From positions 1 to 52,950 of the forward strand of contig CBFIAS010000008.1 in the NCBI GenBank assembly GCA_965660635.1: a stretch of DNA of 52,950 bases, written 5' to 3'. This document shows, piece by piece, positions 23,818 through 34,162 of this stretch (its first letter is position 1; the number at the start of each line of letters is the position of its first letter). Origin of the DNA: UBA7374 sp965660635 (GTDB taxonomy: Bacteria; Verrucomicrobiota; Verrucomicrobiia; Opitutales; Coraliomargaritaceae). Under the pieces are notes generated by a model, which searched no databases, was not told where the DNA came from, and worked only from the letters and a program-made list of their open reading frames with translations. The position numbers were made by a program, and so were the translations under genes.

Positions 23818-24561
23818 TCAGGCAGTCTGTTGTGCGGGCTTTTTCGCTGGGCGGTCGTACCAGAATCCGCAGAGCCTGCGTGAGCGGACGGCGACCGGCA
23901 CAAGCATCATAAAGAAGACCCATCCGAGCATTTGCGGGCCGGTGTACCAGTGTAGTTTCCGGGCGGATGTTTGGGCGGGTGAATGTTCCAGTATGATGAA
24001 TCGCATGCCGTGCCTGCGCCCCCACCGCTTAAGCTGGTTGGACATGCGGACTTCTTCGCTGGCGTAGAGTTTCTCATCAAAGCCGCCTTCTGCGGAAAAG
24101 GCCTCCCGCAAGCAGAAGAGGTAGCTTCCGGCAGCGGTCCGGGTGAGCTTTGAGATTTTTTCCCACAGGCCGATGCCGAAGCGGCCGATGGCGTTCGTCG
24201 GGACGTCGAAATGAACGACTGAACCGCCGCCAACGCAGTCTCCCCGGCGGAGTGCTTCGAGTGACTGTGCGAGGAGGGGCGGTTGGATGCGGGTGTCGGC
24301 ATCGATGAATACGAGGTGTTGCCCGGAGCTTGCTTTATAGCCTGCGTTGCGGGCCCGGGCAATCTGGTTGTGGGGTTCGAAGACGACATGATCGGCTCCG
24401 TTTTTACGCGCTACCTCCGCGGTGTTGTCGCTGGAGTTATTGTCTACGACAATGAGTTCGCCCGGCATGGCTAATGTGTCCATTGCGGCCCGGGCAGCGG
24501 CTAGTGTGTCCGGCAATTCGTCCGCCTCGTTAAAGGCGGGAATGATGATCGAGTAGGTCAC
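23818..24561 (-). CDS. Family 2 glycosyltransferase
   Basis: 247 aa with a GTG start. GT-A fold: MTYSIIIPAFNEADELPDTL, LIVVDNNSSDNTAEVA (nucleotide-binding DxxS), and HLVFIDADTRI, the DxD metal motif. LFCLREAFSAEGGFDEKLYASEEV is the acceptor-side ED motif. One hydrophobic helix near the C-terminus (MLGWVFFMMLVPVAV) could anchor it to the membrane. It follows pdhC by 58 nt on the same strand, but no sugar-pathway genes flank it, so donor and acceptor remain unknown. Confidence 0.9.
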   Translation of the reverse strand: MTYSIIIPAFNEADELPDTLAAARAAMDTLAMPGELIVVDNNSSDNTAEVARKNGADHVVFEPHNQIARARNAGYKASSGQHLVFIDADTRIQPPLLAQSLEALRRGDCVGGGSVVHFDVPTNAIGRFGIGLWEKISKLTRTAAGSYLFCLREAFSAEGGFDEKLYASEEVRMSNQLKRWGRRHGMRFIILEHSPAQTSARKLHWYTGPQMLGWVFFMMLVPVAVRSRRLCGFWYDRPAKKPAQQTA

Positions 24562-24619
24562 ATCGAAATATCGTCGATGAGGGTGACCAGCTTACCCGGC
24601 ATTCGCTGCCGGTGGCTCT

Positions 24620-25876
24620 CTAGATCAGCATGAGTGCGGGGGCCTCGAGGATTTCCTTGAGGGCCTGCAGGTATTGTGCGCCGACGGCCCCGTCGATCGT
24701 GCGGTGGTCACCGGAGAGGCCGACCTTCATGGTTTGGCCGACGACGATCTGGTCGTATTCGTTGACCACGGGCTTCTTGATGGTGGCGCCGATGCTGAGG
24801 ATCGCGGCGTTGTTGGGATTGATGATGCCGTAGAAGTCGGAGACGCCGAACATGCCGAGATTGGTCACTGTGAGGGTGGATCCGCTCATTTCGTCGGGCG
24901 TGAGTTTTTTCTCACGCGCTTTCTTGATGAGGGTTTTGGCATCTGCGCTGATTTGGTGGAGGTTCTTGGACTCGGCGGCCCGGATGACGGGGGTAAGGAG
25001 GCCGTCGTCGATGGCGACGCCGAAGGCGAGATCGACGTTTGCGTGCTGCTGGATGGTCTCGCCCTCCCAGGAGCGGTTGATCGCCGGGACGCGCCGGACG
25101 GCCTCGGCGGCTGCTTTGAGGGTGAGGTCGTTGACTGAGAACTTGATGCCGCCTAGTTCTTTGGGCAGGTCGGCGTACTTGGCGTTGAGGGCTTTGCGGA
25201 AGGCGGCGAGGGGCGCTCCATCGACTTCCATCTGGAGGTAGAAGTGGGGGGCCTGTGTCTTGGATCCAACGAGTGCGCGGGCGATGCTCTTGCGCATGTT
25301 GGTCACGGGGATGGAGAGTGCTTCCATGGCGGGTGTGGCGGGCGCATTGGCGGCCGCAGTTGCGTTTCCAGCTCCGAGGACGTCTGCCTTGACGATGCGA
25401 CCGCCGGGGCCGCTGCCTGGAATGGCGGCGAGGTCGAGGTCCTTTTCGGCAGCGATTTTTCTGGCCAGGGGGGAGGCTTTGATGCGTCCGGCCTCAGTGG
25501 CTGGTGCGGGAGCAGGCGGGGTCGGCGCAGGAGTGGCCGCTGGTGTGGCGGGCGAGGGAGCCGGTGGCTGCTCTGGAGCGGGGTCGGCAGCTGCAGCTGC
25601 CGGGGCTGCCGGGGACTCGACTTCGGGGGCGGATTCTCCGGCCTCGCCGATGGCGGCGATGGCCCCGCCGACAGGCACTTCTTCGCCAGCGCTGCAGTAT
25701 TGCTTGAGGAGGACGCCGTCTTCAAAGCATTCGACTTCCATGGTGGCCTTGTCTGTCTCGACTTCGGCGATCATGTCTCCGTTGGCGACGGGGTCGCCTT
25801 CGTTTTTCAACCATTTGACCAGCGTGCCGACGGTCATGGTGTCGCTGAGTTTGGGCATTTCGATGAGTGAGGCCAT
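24620..25876 (-). CDS. pdhC: Pyruvate dehydrogenase E2, dihydrolipoyl acetyltransferase
   Basis: 418 aa. The E2 core moves the acetyl group from E1 to CoA. It has one lipoyl domain with VETDKATMEVE (lipoylated Lys43), a mobile linker very rich in Ala/Pro (about 80-130), a peripheral-subunit-binding domain (ASPLARKIAAEKDLDLAAIPGSGPGGRI), and the acyltransferase core ending GLSGDHRTIDGAVGAQYLQAL, with catalytic His and Asp. A single lipoyl domain and the heterodimeric E1 encoded upstream indicate the Gram-positive/mitochondrial type of complex. E3 (lpd) is not in the window. Confidence 0.95.
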   Translation of the reverse strand: MASLIEMPKLSDTMTVGTLVKWLKNEGDPVANGDMIAEVETDKATMEVECFEDGVLLKQYCSAGEEVPVGGAIAAIGEAGESAPEVESPAAPAAAAADPAPEQPPAPSPATPAATPAPTPPAPAPATEAGRIKASPLARKIAAEKDLDLAAIPGSGPGGRIVKADVLGAGNATAAANAPATPAMEALSIPVTNMRKSIARALVGSKTQAPHFYLQMEVDGAPLAAFRKALNAKYADLPKELGGIKFSVNDLTLKAAAEAVRRVPAINRSWEGETIQQHANVDLAFGVAIDDGLLTPVIRAAESKNLHQISADAKTLIKKAREKKLTPDEMSGSTLTVTNLGMFGVSDFYGIINPNNAAILSIGATIKKPVVNEYDQIVVGQTMKVGLSGDHRTIDGAVGAQYLQALKEILEAPALMLI

Positions 25877-25914
25877 TGCGGGAATCGGTGTGATTTAGTG
25901 GAAGTGGATGGCTA

Positions 25915-26892
25915 CTAGGCCATGAGTGCGAGGGCGCGTTCGATGATGCGTTCCTCGTTGGGGATTTGCCAGTCTTCAAGGGGCTTGGCGTAGATTTGCG
26001 GGGCGTCGATGGCGGAGACGCGGTGTACGGGGGCGTCGAGATAGTCGAAGGCCTTGTACTGGATGAGGTGCGAGATCTGGGCATCTACGCCGCAGTAGGG
26101 CTTGTTCTCCTCGACGAGGAGGGCGCGCCCGGTCTTCTTGACGGATTCGAGGATGGTTGCCTCATCGAGTGGGCGGATGGAGCGTAGATCGACGAGTTCG
26201 GCGGAGATGCCGTGCTGTTCCTGGAGGATCTTGGCGGCGTTGAGTGCGATCATGGCGCAGCGCCCGTGGGAGACGATGGTCAGGTCGGTGCCTTCCTGGA
26301 GAATGTTGGCGACTCCTAGCTCGACGATGTACTCTTCTTCCGGGACTTCCCACTCCTGTCCGTAGAGAAGAGTGTTTTCCATGACAAAGACGGGGTCGTT
26401 GTCGCGGATGGCAGCCTTCATCAAGCCTTTGGCATCGTAGGCGTTGGACGGGCAAACGACTTTGAGGCCGGGGTGGTTGGCGACGAGGTTTTCCGGCGTG
26501 TGGGAGTGGGTGGCTCCGACGTTGGTGCCCCCGTTGGCGGGGCCGCGCACGACGATGGGGACGTTCATGAGGCCGCCGGACATGTAGCGGCAGAAGGATG
26601 CGTTGTTGAACAGCTGGTCGAAGGCGACGTAGCTGAAGGACATGAACATCATCTCGACGACGGGACGGATGCCGAGGGCGGATGCGCCGATGGCGAGCCC
26701 GGAGAAGGCGGCTTCGGAGATGGGCGTGTCAATGATGCGCTTGTCGCCGTATTTTTTCCACATGCCTTCGGTGACTTTGTAGGCGCCGTTGTACTGGGCG
26801 ACTTCCTCGCCCATGATGCAGACGTTCTCGTCGCGCTCGATTTCTTCGGAGAGAGCTTGCTTGATAGCTTCGCGGTAGGTGATGCGTGGCAT
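25915..26892 (-). CDS. pdhB: Pyruvate dehydrogenase E1 beta subunit
   Basis: 325 aa. It forms the E1 heterotetramer with the alpha subunit and completes the thiamine-diphosphate site. ITYREAIKQALSEEIERDENVCIMGEEVAQYNGAYKVTEG at the N-terminus contains the Glu that activates the cofactor; RIIDTPISEAAFSGLAIGA, MFMSFSYVAFDQ, and the transketolase C-terminal domain (DLTIVSHGRCAMIALNAAKIL, DLRSIRPLDEATI, LLVEENKPYCG) follow. It lies 58 nt after pdhA and 38 nt before pdhC. Confidence 0.96.
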   Translation of the reverse strand: MPRITYREAIKQALSEEIERDENVCIMGEEVAQYNGAYKVTEGMWKKYGDKRIIDTPISEAAFSGLAIGASALGIRPVVEMMFMSFSYVAFDQLFNNASFCRYMSGGLMNVPIVVRGPANGGTNVGATHSHTPENLVANHPGLKVVCPSNAYDAKGLMKAAIRDNDPVFVMENTLLYGQEWEVPEEEYIVELGVANILQEGTDLTIVSHGRCAMIALNAAKILQEQHGISAELVDLRSIRPLDEATILESVKKTGRALLVEENKPYCGVDAQISHLIQYKAFDYLDAPVHRVSAIDAPQIYAKPLEDWQIPNEERIIERALALMA

Positions 26893-26950
26893 TTTATGAG
26901 AGGAGAGAAGTCAGAGGACGTAAGGAGGGTTCTGGAAAATTCATGCCAGT

Positions 26951-28057
<1,107 letters not shown>

Positions 28058-28153
28058 ACCTTTGCTGCCATTAGTTTCGATTATTGCTGCGGATGACAAG
28101 TAAATTGAGGCATTGCGGGAGGGCGATGCGGGGTGTGGCCAATTCTGATGGTT

Positions 28154-28687
28154 TCAGCGGCCGAGGAGGGCTTCGCGCATGGCCGGAGAGACGGGCTTGG
28201 CGCCGAGCCAGATCTGGAAGTAATATTTGGCGAAGTCCTTGCCGGGGATGGTGGTGCGGGGCTTGTCGTTGAAAAAGAAGGTGGTGCCGGTTTGTGGATG
28301 GTAGCGGAGCACCGCCCGGTTGCCGCGCTTGATGTCTTGGTAGGTGCGGTGGAGCCGGGCCACTCGCTTGCTGATTTGCCCGAGAATGGCGGGGTCGAGG
28401 TTTTTTTCGAGCATGCGGTTGGCGGATTTCAGGATGGTGTTCTTCTGGATGTCCCTCAAGTAGGTGAGCCGCAGTTCGAAGGGGCAATCGGCGGCAAGGA
28501 TGGTTTCCGGGCGGGTTCCAGCCGGGGCCAGGAGTTCGGCCTCATAGACTTTGAAGAGGCCGTGGTGGAGATAGCGGAAGGTGCCGGTCACCTGCATGGG
28601 CGCAGGCGCTTCCGGCTGGGCCGCGGTACGGGCATGCAGTGCGGCTGCGAGGATGGCCAAGCCGAATAGATGCCTGGCTGGATACAT
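28154..28687 (-). CDS. Exported chalcone-isomerase-like protein
   Basis: 177 aa. An N-terminal signal peptide (RHLFGLAILAAALHARTAA) precedes a chalcone-isomerase-like (PF16036 style) domain: VTGTFRYLHHGLFKVYEAEL, CPFELRLTYLRDIQKNTIL, and the typical end TIPGKDFAKYYFQIWLGAKP followed by SPAMREALLG. Bacterial members are periplasmic and of unknown function; true chalcone isomerase activity is not implied. It starts 3 nt after the SDR gene stop and lies 96 nt upstream of pdhA on the same strand. Confidence 0.82.
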   Translation of the reverse strand: MYPARHLFGLAILAAALHARTAAQPEAPAPMQVTGTFRYLHHGLFKVYEAELLAPAGTRPETILAADCPFELRLTYLRDIQKNTILKSANRMLEKNLDPAILGQISKRVARLHRTYQDIKRGNRAVLRYHPQTGTTFFFNDKPRTTIPGKDFAKYYFQIWLGAKPVSPAMREALLGR

Positions 28688-28690
28688 GTG

Positions 28691-29455
28691 CTAGGCGCGG
28701 GGCTTGGGGACTATGGTGGAGAGGCCGCCGTCGATGACAAAGACCTGTCCGGTGACGAAGCTGGCTTGGTCGTTGAGGAGCCAGTGGGCCAGGCCGGCGA
28801 CGTCTCCAGCGTGTGCGATATCTCCGAGGGGGTGCATGCGCTTGGAGATTTCGAGGGCTTTTTCGCTGGCGATGATAGGTTTTGCCAGCGGGGTATCCGT
28901 CAGGCTGGGGGCGATGGCGTTGACGCGTATGCCGCGCGGGGCGTAGGTCGCGGCGGCTGAGCGCACCATGGCCTCGATGCCGCCCTTGGCGGCGGCGATG
29001 GCTTCGTGGTTGGCGATGCCGGTCTGGGCGGCGGCGGTGCTGAAGAAGAGGCAGGTGCCGCCTTCGGGTTGTTTCTGCATGTGCTTGACCGTTGCGGAAA
29101 GTGCGTAGAAGGCGCTAGAGAGATTGGTCTGCAGGGTGTGTGCCCAGTTCTCTGGAGAGGTGAGGTGGGCGGGCTTGATCAGGATGGATCCAATTGCGTG
29201 GACGTAGGCATCGATCCGCCCGCGGGCTTGGGCGACTTCGTTGATAAAGGTATCCACTTCCGCCGGGTTTGTGGCATCGAGTGTTTTGGTGTGAATTCCG
29301 GGTAGTTTTTCGGAAAGCGCCTGCAGTTTGTCGGCGGACCGGGCATATCCGGCGACCTGGCAGCCTTGTTGGTGGAGCGAGGCGGCCAGGGCGGATCCGA
29401 TGCCTCCGCTGATGCCTCCGATGACGATAGATTTTTCCGGGTTGGTATCTTGCAT
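28691..29455 (-). CDS. Short-chain dehydrogenase-like protein lacking the catalytic Tyr
   Basis: 254 aa from ATG 29455. Rossmann fold with IVIGGISGGIGSALAASL (a G-G-x-x-G-G-x-G variant of the NAD(P) loop), VHAIGSI (the usual NAG is changed) and the C-terminal PRGIRVNAIAPSLTDTPLA. Where SDRs carry YxxxK the sequence is GIANHEAIAAAKGGIEAMV, so Lys is kept but the Tyr position is Ile. I recall other SDRs with a similar HEAIAAAK segment, so this may mark a subfamily and not a broken gene. It heads a leftward run with the chalcone-isomerase-like gene and possibly pdh; divergent from valS. Confidence 0.88.
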   Translation of the reverse strand: MQDTNPEKSIVIGGISGGIGSALAASLHQQGCQVAGYARSADKLQALSEKLPGIHTKTLDATNPAEVDTFINEVAQARGRIDAYVHAIGSILIKPAHLTSPENWAHTLQTNLSSAFYALSATVKHMQKQPEGGTCLFFSTAAAQTGIANHEAIAAAKGGIEAMVRSAAATYAPRGIRVNAIAPSLTDTPLAKPIIASEKALEISKRMHPLGDIAHAGDVAGLAHWLLNDQASFVTGQVFVIDGGLSTIVPKPRA

Positions 29456-29556
29456 GAATATAGAACGCGGGGAGGATGGGGGCATTACAGGTCTACATTG
29501 GGCTTGAAAGAAGCGCGGGCAGAGGCAGCGTAGGGCAGCTTTACTACGAGCATAAG

Positions 29557-32295
29557 ATGTCTGAGATAGCGAAAGCCTACGATCCCGCTGAAGTAGAGCC
29601 ACGATGGTACCAGAAGTGGCTGGATTCCGGTTGTTTCCGTGCCTGCGTGGATGACGCGCGGGAGCCGTATTGCATTATGATACCGCCGCCGAATGTGACG
29701 GGGATGTTGCATATGGGGCATGTGCTGGACAATACTTTGCAGGACATTTTCATCCGCCGGGCCCGGCAGGAGGGAAAGTCGGTGCTCTGGCAACCGGGGA
29801 CGGACCATGCGGGCATCGCCACGCAGACAAAAGTGGAAAAGCGGCTTCGGGAGGCGACTGGTCAGAGCAAGTACGATCTCGGGCGGGAGGGTTTCCTTGA
29901 GAAGGTATGGGAGTTTCGGGAGGAATCCGGCGGCGTCATCCTGAAGCAATTGCAGAAGTTGGGTGCTTCCTGTGATTGGGAGCGCACGAGTTTCACTCTG
30001 GATGCGGATTACTCGAGGGCGGTGTTGAATGCGTTTGTGGATTTGTACCAGCGCGGCTATATTTACCGCGGGCAGCGCATGGTCAACTGGTGCCCGGCCA
30101 CGCATACGGCAATCTCCGATGAGGAGGTAAACATGAAGCCGCAGAATGGGTTTTTCTACAAGATGCGCTACGAACTGGCCGAGCCGGATGGTGAGCGGAC
30201 ACATCTGGAGATTTCAACGACCCGGCCTGAAACGCTGATGGGCGACACGGCGGTGGCCGTGCATCCCGAGGACGAGCGCTACCGGCACTTGATTGGCAAG
30301 ACCGTGTGGCGTCCGTTCCCCCGGGAGGAGATACCGGTAATTGGAGACGAGTATGTCGACCGTGAGTTTGGCACGGGTTGCCTCAAGGTGACTCCGGCGC
30401 ACGACAAGAACGATTTTGAAATCGGGCAGCGCCACGGCCTAGCCATCCTTGATGTGATTGACCACGACGGCCGGTTGAACGAGCTGGCCGGTGAGGAGTT
30501 TGCCGGGATGGATCGTTTTGATGCGCGGAAGAAGGCGGCGGAGAAGCTGGAGAGCATGGGGCTGCTGATCGAGCGCGAGCCGTACGAGAACACCGTGGGC
30601 TTTTCCGAGCGGGGTGATGTGCCGATCGAGCCGCGCCTCTCGGAGCAATGGTTCCTGAAGTACCCGAAGGTGGAGGCAGCCAAGCGGGCGGTCGAGGCGG
30701 GCATCATCCAGTTTCATCCAGACCGCTGGAAGAAGACCTACCTGCACTGGCTAAATGGCATTCAGGACTGGTGCATCAGCCGCCAGCTGTGGTGGGGGCA
30801 CCGCATTCCGGTTTGGTACCGGAAGGGCATTGACCGGGCGGATCTGGATTTCAACGACCCGGAGCACGTGCATGTTTCGGTTGAAGGGCCGCCTGACCCG
30901 GATAATTGGGAGCAGGAGGAGGATGTATTGGACACCTGGGCCTCTTCGTACCTGTGGCCGATGGCCAACCTCGGTTGGCCGGATCCGGACGTGGCGCAGC
31001 GGAGGGAGTTGGATTACTGGTACCCGACCTCGACACTGGTCACTGGCTTTGACATCATTTTCTTCTGGGTGGCCCGGATGATCATGGCCGGCCTGGAGTT
31101 GTACGGTGAGGACCGCAAGGAACTGACCGACGAGGAGATTGCCCGCCGGATTCCCTTCAAGAACATCTACATCCACGGCCTGATCCGCGACGAGAAGGGC
31201 CGCAAGATGTCAAAGTCCTTGGGCAATTCACCGGATCCGCTGGATTTGATTGCGAAATTCGGGGCGGATGGCCTGCGTTTCGGGATTTGCAACATTGCTC
31301 CGACCGGCTCGGACATCCTGTTTTCGGAGGAGCGCATCCAGATCGGGCGCAATTTCTGCAACAAGCTTTGGAACGCCGCCCGATTCCGGCAAATGTCCGG
31401 CCCGATGGCGGACAACTCCAGCCTCGGATCGATCCGTGGCCGGATCGATCCGGCTCTGCTTGACGACTACGACCACTGGATCCTGGCCCGCATGCGTCAG
31501 GCTACGGAGGATGTGTCGAAGTGTTTCACTGGATACGAGCTGGCCCCGCTGACGCACCTCATCTACGCGTTCTTCTGGAGCGACTTCTGCGACTGGTATG
31601 TGGAGGCCTCCAAGGGCAAGTTGAAGGGCGAGCCCGCCATGCGGGACAATTGCCTGGCGGTGCAGGATCTCGTGCTGCGGCAGGTGTTGATGCTGGCCAA
31701 CCCGGTGATTCCGCACATCACAGAGGAACTTTGGGAGGCGCTCGGCTATGCTGCGGGCACGCCATATATCCAGAATGCCGTGATCCCGGGTGCGCCGGAT
31801 CTGTTTGGATCGCTGGTGATCGACGCGGGCGCGGCGCAACGGGTGGCGAACCTGAATGAATTCATTTCCCAGGCCCGGGCCTTGAAGGCCAAGTACAACC
31901 TTGCGAGCAAGCGGGATGTGGTGGTTTTTCACGGGGCCGAAGGGGAGGCTGGTGAAACTGTTGACGCCAACGGCGGGCTGATCTGCACGCTGGCTGGTCT
32001 CGGGCGTCTGGAGCCTGCCGCCGGGCAATCCACGGATGGCCTGCCAGCGGCGGTCACGCCGCTGGGGCCGGTTTATCTGGATCTGGGCAGCAGCATCGAC
32101 GTGGAGGCCGAGAAGAGTCGTCTGGGCAAGGAACTGGCGAAGCTGGACAAGCTCGTGGCGGCCGGCGAGGGCAAGCTGAAGAATCCGAAGTTTGTCGATG
32201 GAGCGCCTGCACAGGTGGTCGAGGGTGCCCGCAGGCAGCTCGCTGAGACTGCGCAGAAGCGGGACGAGACCCGGCGCATCCTGGAAAGCCTGTAG
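29557..32295 (+). CDS. valS: Valyl-tRNA synthetase
   Basis: 912 aa from ATG 29557 (a longer frame from 29476 lacks similarity). Class I synthetase charging tRNA(Val). PPPNVTGMLHMGHVLDNT has the HIGH motif (HMGH, 52-55); KMSKS is at about 550-554 in RKMSKSLGNSPDPLD; the editing domain lies between (STTRPETLMGDTAVAVHPED). WCISRQLWWGHRIPVW and WFSDFCDW-like WSDFCDWYVEASK fit ValRS. The C-terminal 60 residues form the tRNA-binding coiled coil (EKSRLGKELAKLDKLVAAGE). Normal length; complete. Confidence 0.97.
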   Translation: MSEIAKAYDPAEVEPRWYQKWLDSGCFRACVDDAREPYCIMIPPPNVTGMLHMGHVLDNTLQDIFIRRARQEGKSVLWQPGTDHAGIATQTKVEKRLREATGQSKYDLGREGFLEKVWEFREESGGVILKQLQKLGASCDWERTSFTLDADYSRAVLNAFVDLYQRGYIYRGQRMVNWCPATHTAISDEEVNMKPQNGFFYKMRYELAEPDGERTHLEISTTRPETLMGDTAVAVHPEDERYRHLIGKTVWRPFPREEIPVIGDEYVDREFGTGCLKVTPAHDKNDFEIGQRHGLAILDVIDHDGRLNELAGEEFAGMDRFDARKKAAEKLESMGLLIEREPYENTVGFSERGDVPIEPRLSEQWFLKYPKVEAAKRAVEAGIIQFHPDRWKKTYLHWLNGIQDWCISRQLWWGHRIPVWYRKGIDRADLDFNDPEHVHVSVEGPPDPDNWEQEEDVLDTWASSYLWPMANLGWPDPDVAQRRELDYWYPTSTLVTGFDIIFFWVARMIMAGLELYGEDRKELTDEEIARRIPFKNIYIHGLIRDEKGRKMSKSLGNSPDPLDLIAKFGADGLRFGICNIAPTGSDILFSEERIQIGRNFCNKLWNAARFRQMSGPMADNSSLGSIRGRIDPALLDDYDHWILARMRQATEDVSKCFTGYELAPLTHLIYAFFWSDFCDWYVEASKGKLKGEPAMRDNCLAVQDLVLRQVLMLANPVIPHITEELWEALGYAAGTPYIQNAVIPGAPDLFGSLVIDAGAAQRVANLNEFISQARALKAKYNLASKRDVVVFHGAEGEAGETVDANGGLICTLAGLGRLEPAAGQSTDGLPAAVTPLGPVYLDLGSSIDVEAEKSRLGKELAKLDKLVAAGEGKLKNPKFVDGAPAQVVEGARRQLAETAQKRDETRRILESL

Positions 32296-32555
32296 AACTC
32301 TTGCCGTTCACTGCGGTATGAGTCCTGTGGACTTGTGGACAGGTCTGGGATGCTTAACCGTAGGGGTGCAGAGATCGCGGTGCTGGTTCAGGTTCGTGCT
32401 CCTGAATTTATCCCGGCGGGTTCCCCGGCAAATGGCAAGGTGAGGGGAGTCGAGCAGAACGTTGAGAACTTTTTTCTTTCTGGCGCAAAGAGTGCTTGCT
32501 TCCATCCCGACCTTGCAGACTCCTAGACGAAACAACAAAACAACCGAACAGACTC

Positions 32556-34103
32556 ATGCCAGCACACATCGCCGTTCTTGATTTCGGATCCCAGTACACC
32601 CAGGTCATCGCCCGCCGCATCCGCGAGGCCAAGGTGCTCTCCCGCATCTATCCCTACAACACCCCCGCCGATGATCTGGCCGCGGCCGGAGTCTCCGGCC
32701 TCATCCTCTCCGGTGGCCCCGCCTCCGTCCTTGCCGAAGGCTCCCCCCGTCCGGACGCCGCTGTCTTCGAGATGGGCGTTCCCGTCCTCGGAATTTGCTA
32801 CGGCGAGCAATTGATGGCCCACATGCTCGGCGGCCGGGTGGCCCGCAGCAAGGAGCGCGAGTACGGGCACGGCACCCTTGCCATCGCCAAAAAAGGCCGC
32901 CTCTTCGAGGGCATGCCCGACACGCTCCGTGTCTGGAACTCCCACGGCGACCGCATTGAGCAGCTCCCCGACGGATTCGAGGCGGTGGCTTCCACGGAAA
33001 ATTCCCCCTATGCCACCATCGAGGATGCCTCTCGGAATTTCTACGGCATGCAGTTCCACCCCGAAGTGGCCCACTCCGAGATGGGCATGGAGGTCATGGC
33101 GAACTTCCTCTTCAAGATCTGCGGCATCTCGGCCGACTGGTCTATGGCCAACTACATTGAGCAATCCGTCCAGCGGATCCGCCAGACGGTGGGCGACCAG
33201 CACGTCATTCTCGGCCTCTCCGGCGGCGTCGATTCCTCCGTCGCCGCCGCCCTTATCCACAAGGCCATCGGCCGCCAGCTCACCTGCGTCTTTGTTGACA
33301 ACGGCCTCCTCCGGCTGCACGAACGCGAGCAGGTGGAGAAGCTCTACGGCGACCACTTCGACCTCGATGTGCGGGTGGCTGACGAAGGCCGCCGCTTCCT
33401 CGAGCGGCTCGACGGCGTGTCCGACCCCGAGCAGAAGCGGAAGATCATCGGGAACACCTTTGTCGAAGTCTTCGATGAGGCCGTGCAGGAACTCAAGGCG
33501 CACGGCAACTACACCTTCCTCGCCCAGGGCACCCTGTATCCCGATGTCATCGAGTCTGTCGCCATCGACGGCAACCCCGCCGCCCTGATCAAGAGCCACC
33601 ACAACGTCGGCGGACTGCCGGAGAAGATGAACCTCCAACTCCTCGAGCCCCTCCGCGAGCTGTTCAAGGACGAGGTGCGCGAACTCGGAACCCAGCTTGG
33701 TTTGCCGAAAGAAGTTGTCTGGCGCCAGCCCTTCCCAGGCCCAGGCCTCGGTGTCCGCGTCATGGGCCCCGTGCGGGAAGAATCCCTCGCAGTCCTCCGC
33801 GAGGCCGACGCTATCCTCCACGAGGAGATGATGGCCGCCGACCTCTACTACAAGGTCTGGCAATCCTTCTGCGTCTTCCTTCCCGTCAAGACTGTCGGCG
33901 TGATGGGCGACGAGCGCACTTACGAGAACGTCGTCGCCCTCCGCATCGTGGAGAGTGTCGATGCCATGACCGCAGACTGGGCCCGTGTGCCCTACGACGT
34001 CCTCCGCACCATCTCCAACCGCATCATCAACGAGGTCTCCGGCTGCAACCGCGTGGTCCTCGATATCAGCTCCAAACCGCCCGGAACCATCGAGTGGGAG
34101 TAG
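32556..34103 (+). CDS. guaA: GMP synthase (glutamine-hydrolysing)
   Basis: 515 aa from ATG 32556. It aminates XMP to GMP, directly after the GuaB reaction. Class I glutamine amidotransferase at the N-terminus: LDFGSQYTQVIARRIRE, GICYGEQLMAH with the catalytic Cys at 81 and MQFHPEVAHSE with His and Glu. The ATP-pyrophosphatase has GLSGGVDSSVAAALI at about 219, and the dimerisation domain ends LDISSKPPGTIEWE. The 260-nt gap upstream (32296-32555) shows no gene. Strong codon preference for C in third position, stronger than in the genes to its left. Confidence 0.98.
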   Translation: MPAHIAVLDFGSQYTQVIARRIREAKVLSRIYPYNTPADDLAAAGVSGLILSGGPASVLAEGSPRPDAAVFEMGVPVLGICYGEQLMAHMLGGRVARSKEREYGHGTLAIAKKGRLFEGMPDTLRVWNSHGDRIEQLPDGFEAVASTENSPYATIEDASRNFYGMQFHPEVAHSEMGMEVMANFLFKICGISADWSMANYIEQSVQRIRQTVGDQHVILGLSGGVDSSVAAALIHKAIGRQLTCVFVDNGLLRLHEREQVEKLYGDHFDLDVRVADEGRRFLERLDGVSDPEQKRKIIGNTFVEVFDEAVQELKAHGNYTFLAQGTLYPDVIESVAIDGNPAALIKSHHNVGGLPEKMNLQLLEPLRELFKDEVRELGTQLGLPKEVVWRQPFPGPGLGVRVMGPVREESLAVLREADAILHEEMMAADLYYKVWQSFCVFLPVKTVGVMGDERTYENVVALRIVESVDAMTADWARVPYDVLRTISNRIINEVSGCNRVVLDISSKPPGTIEWE

Positions 34104-34162
34104 CCCTGCCTGCCGGCCGGCTTGAACTTTGAAGCCGTTCTCCTGTCTACCTTGGAGCCGAC

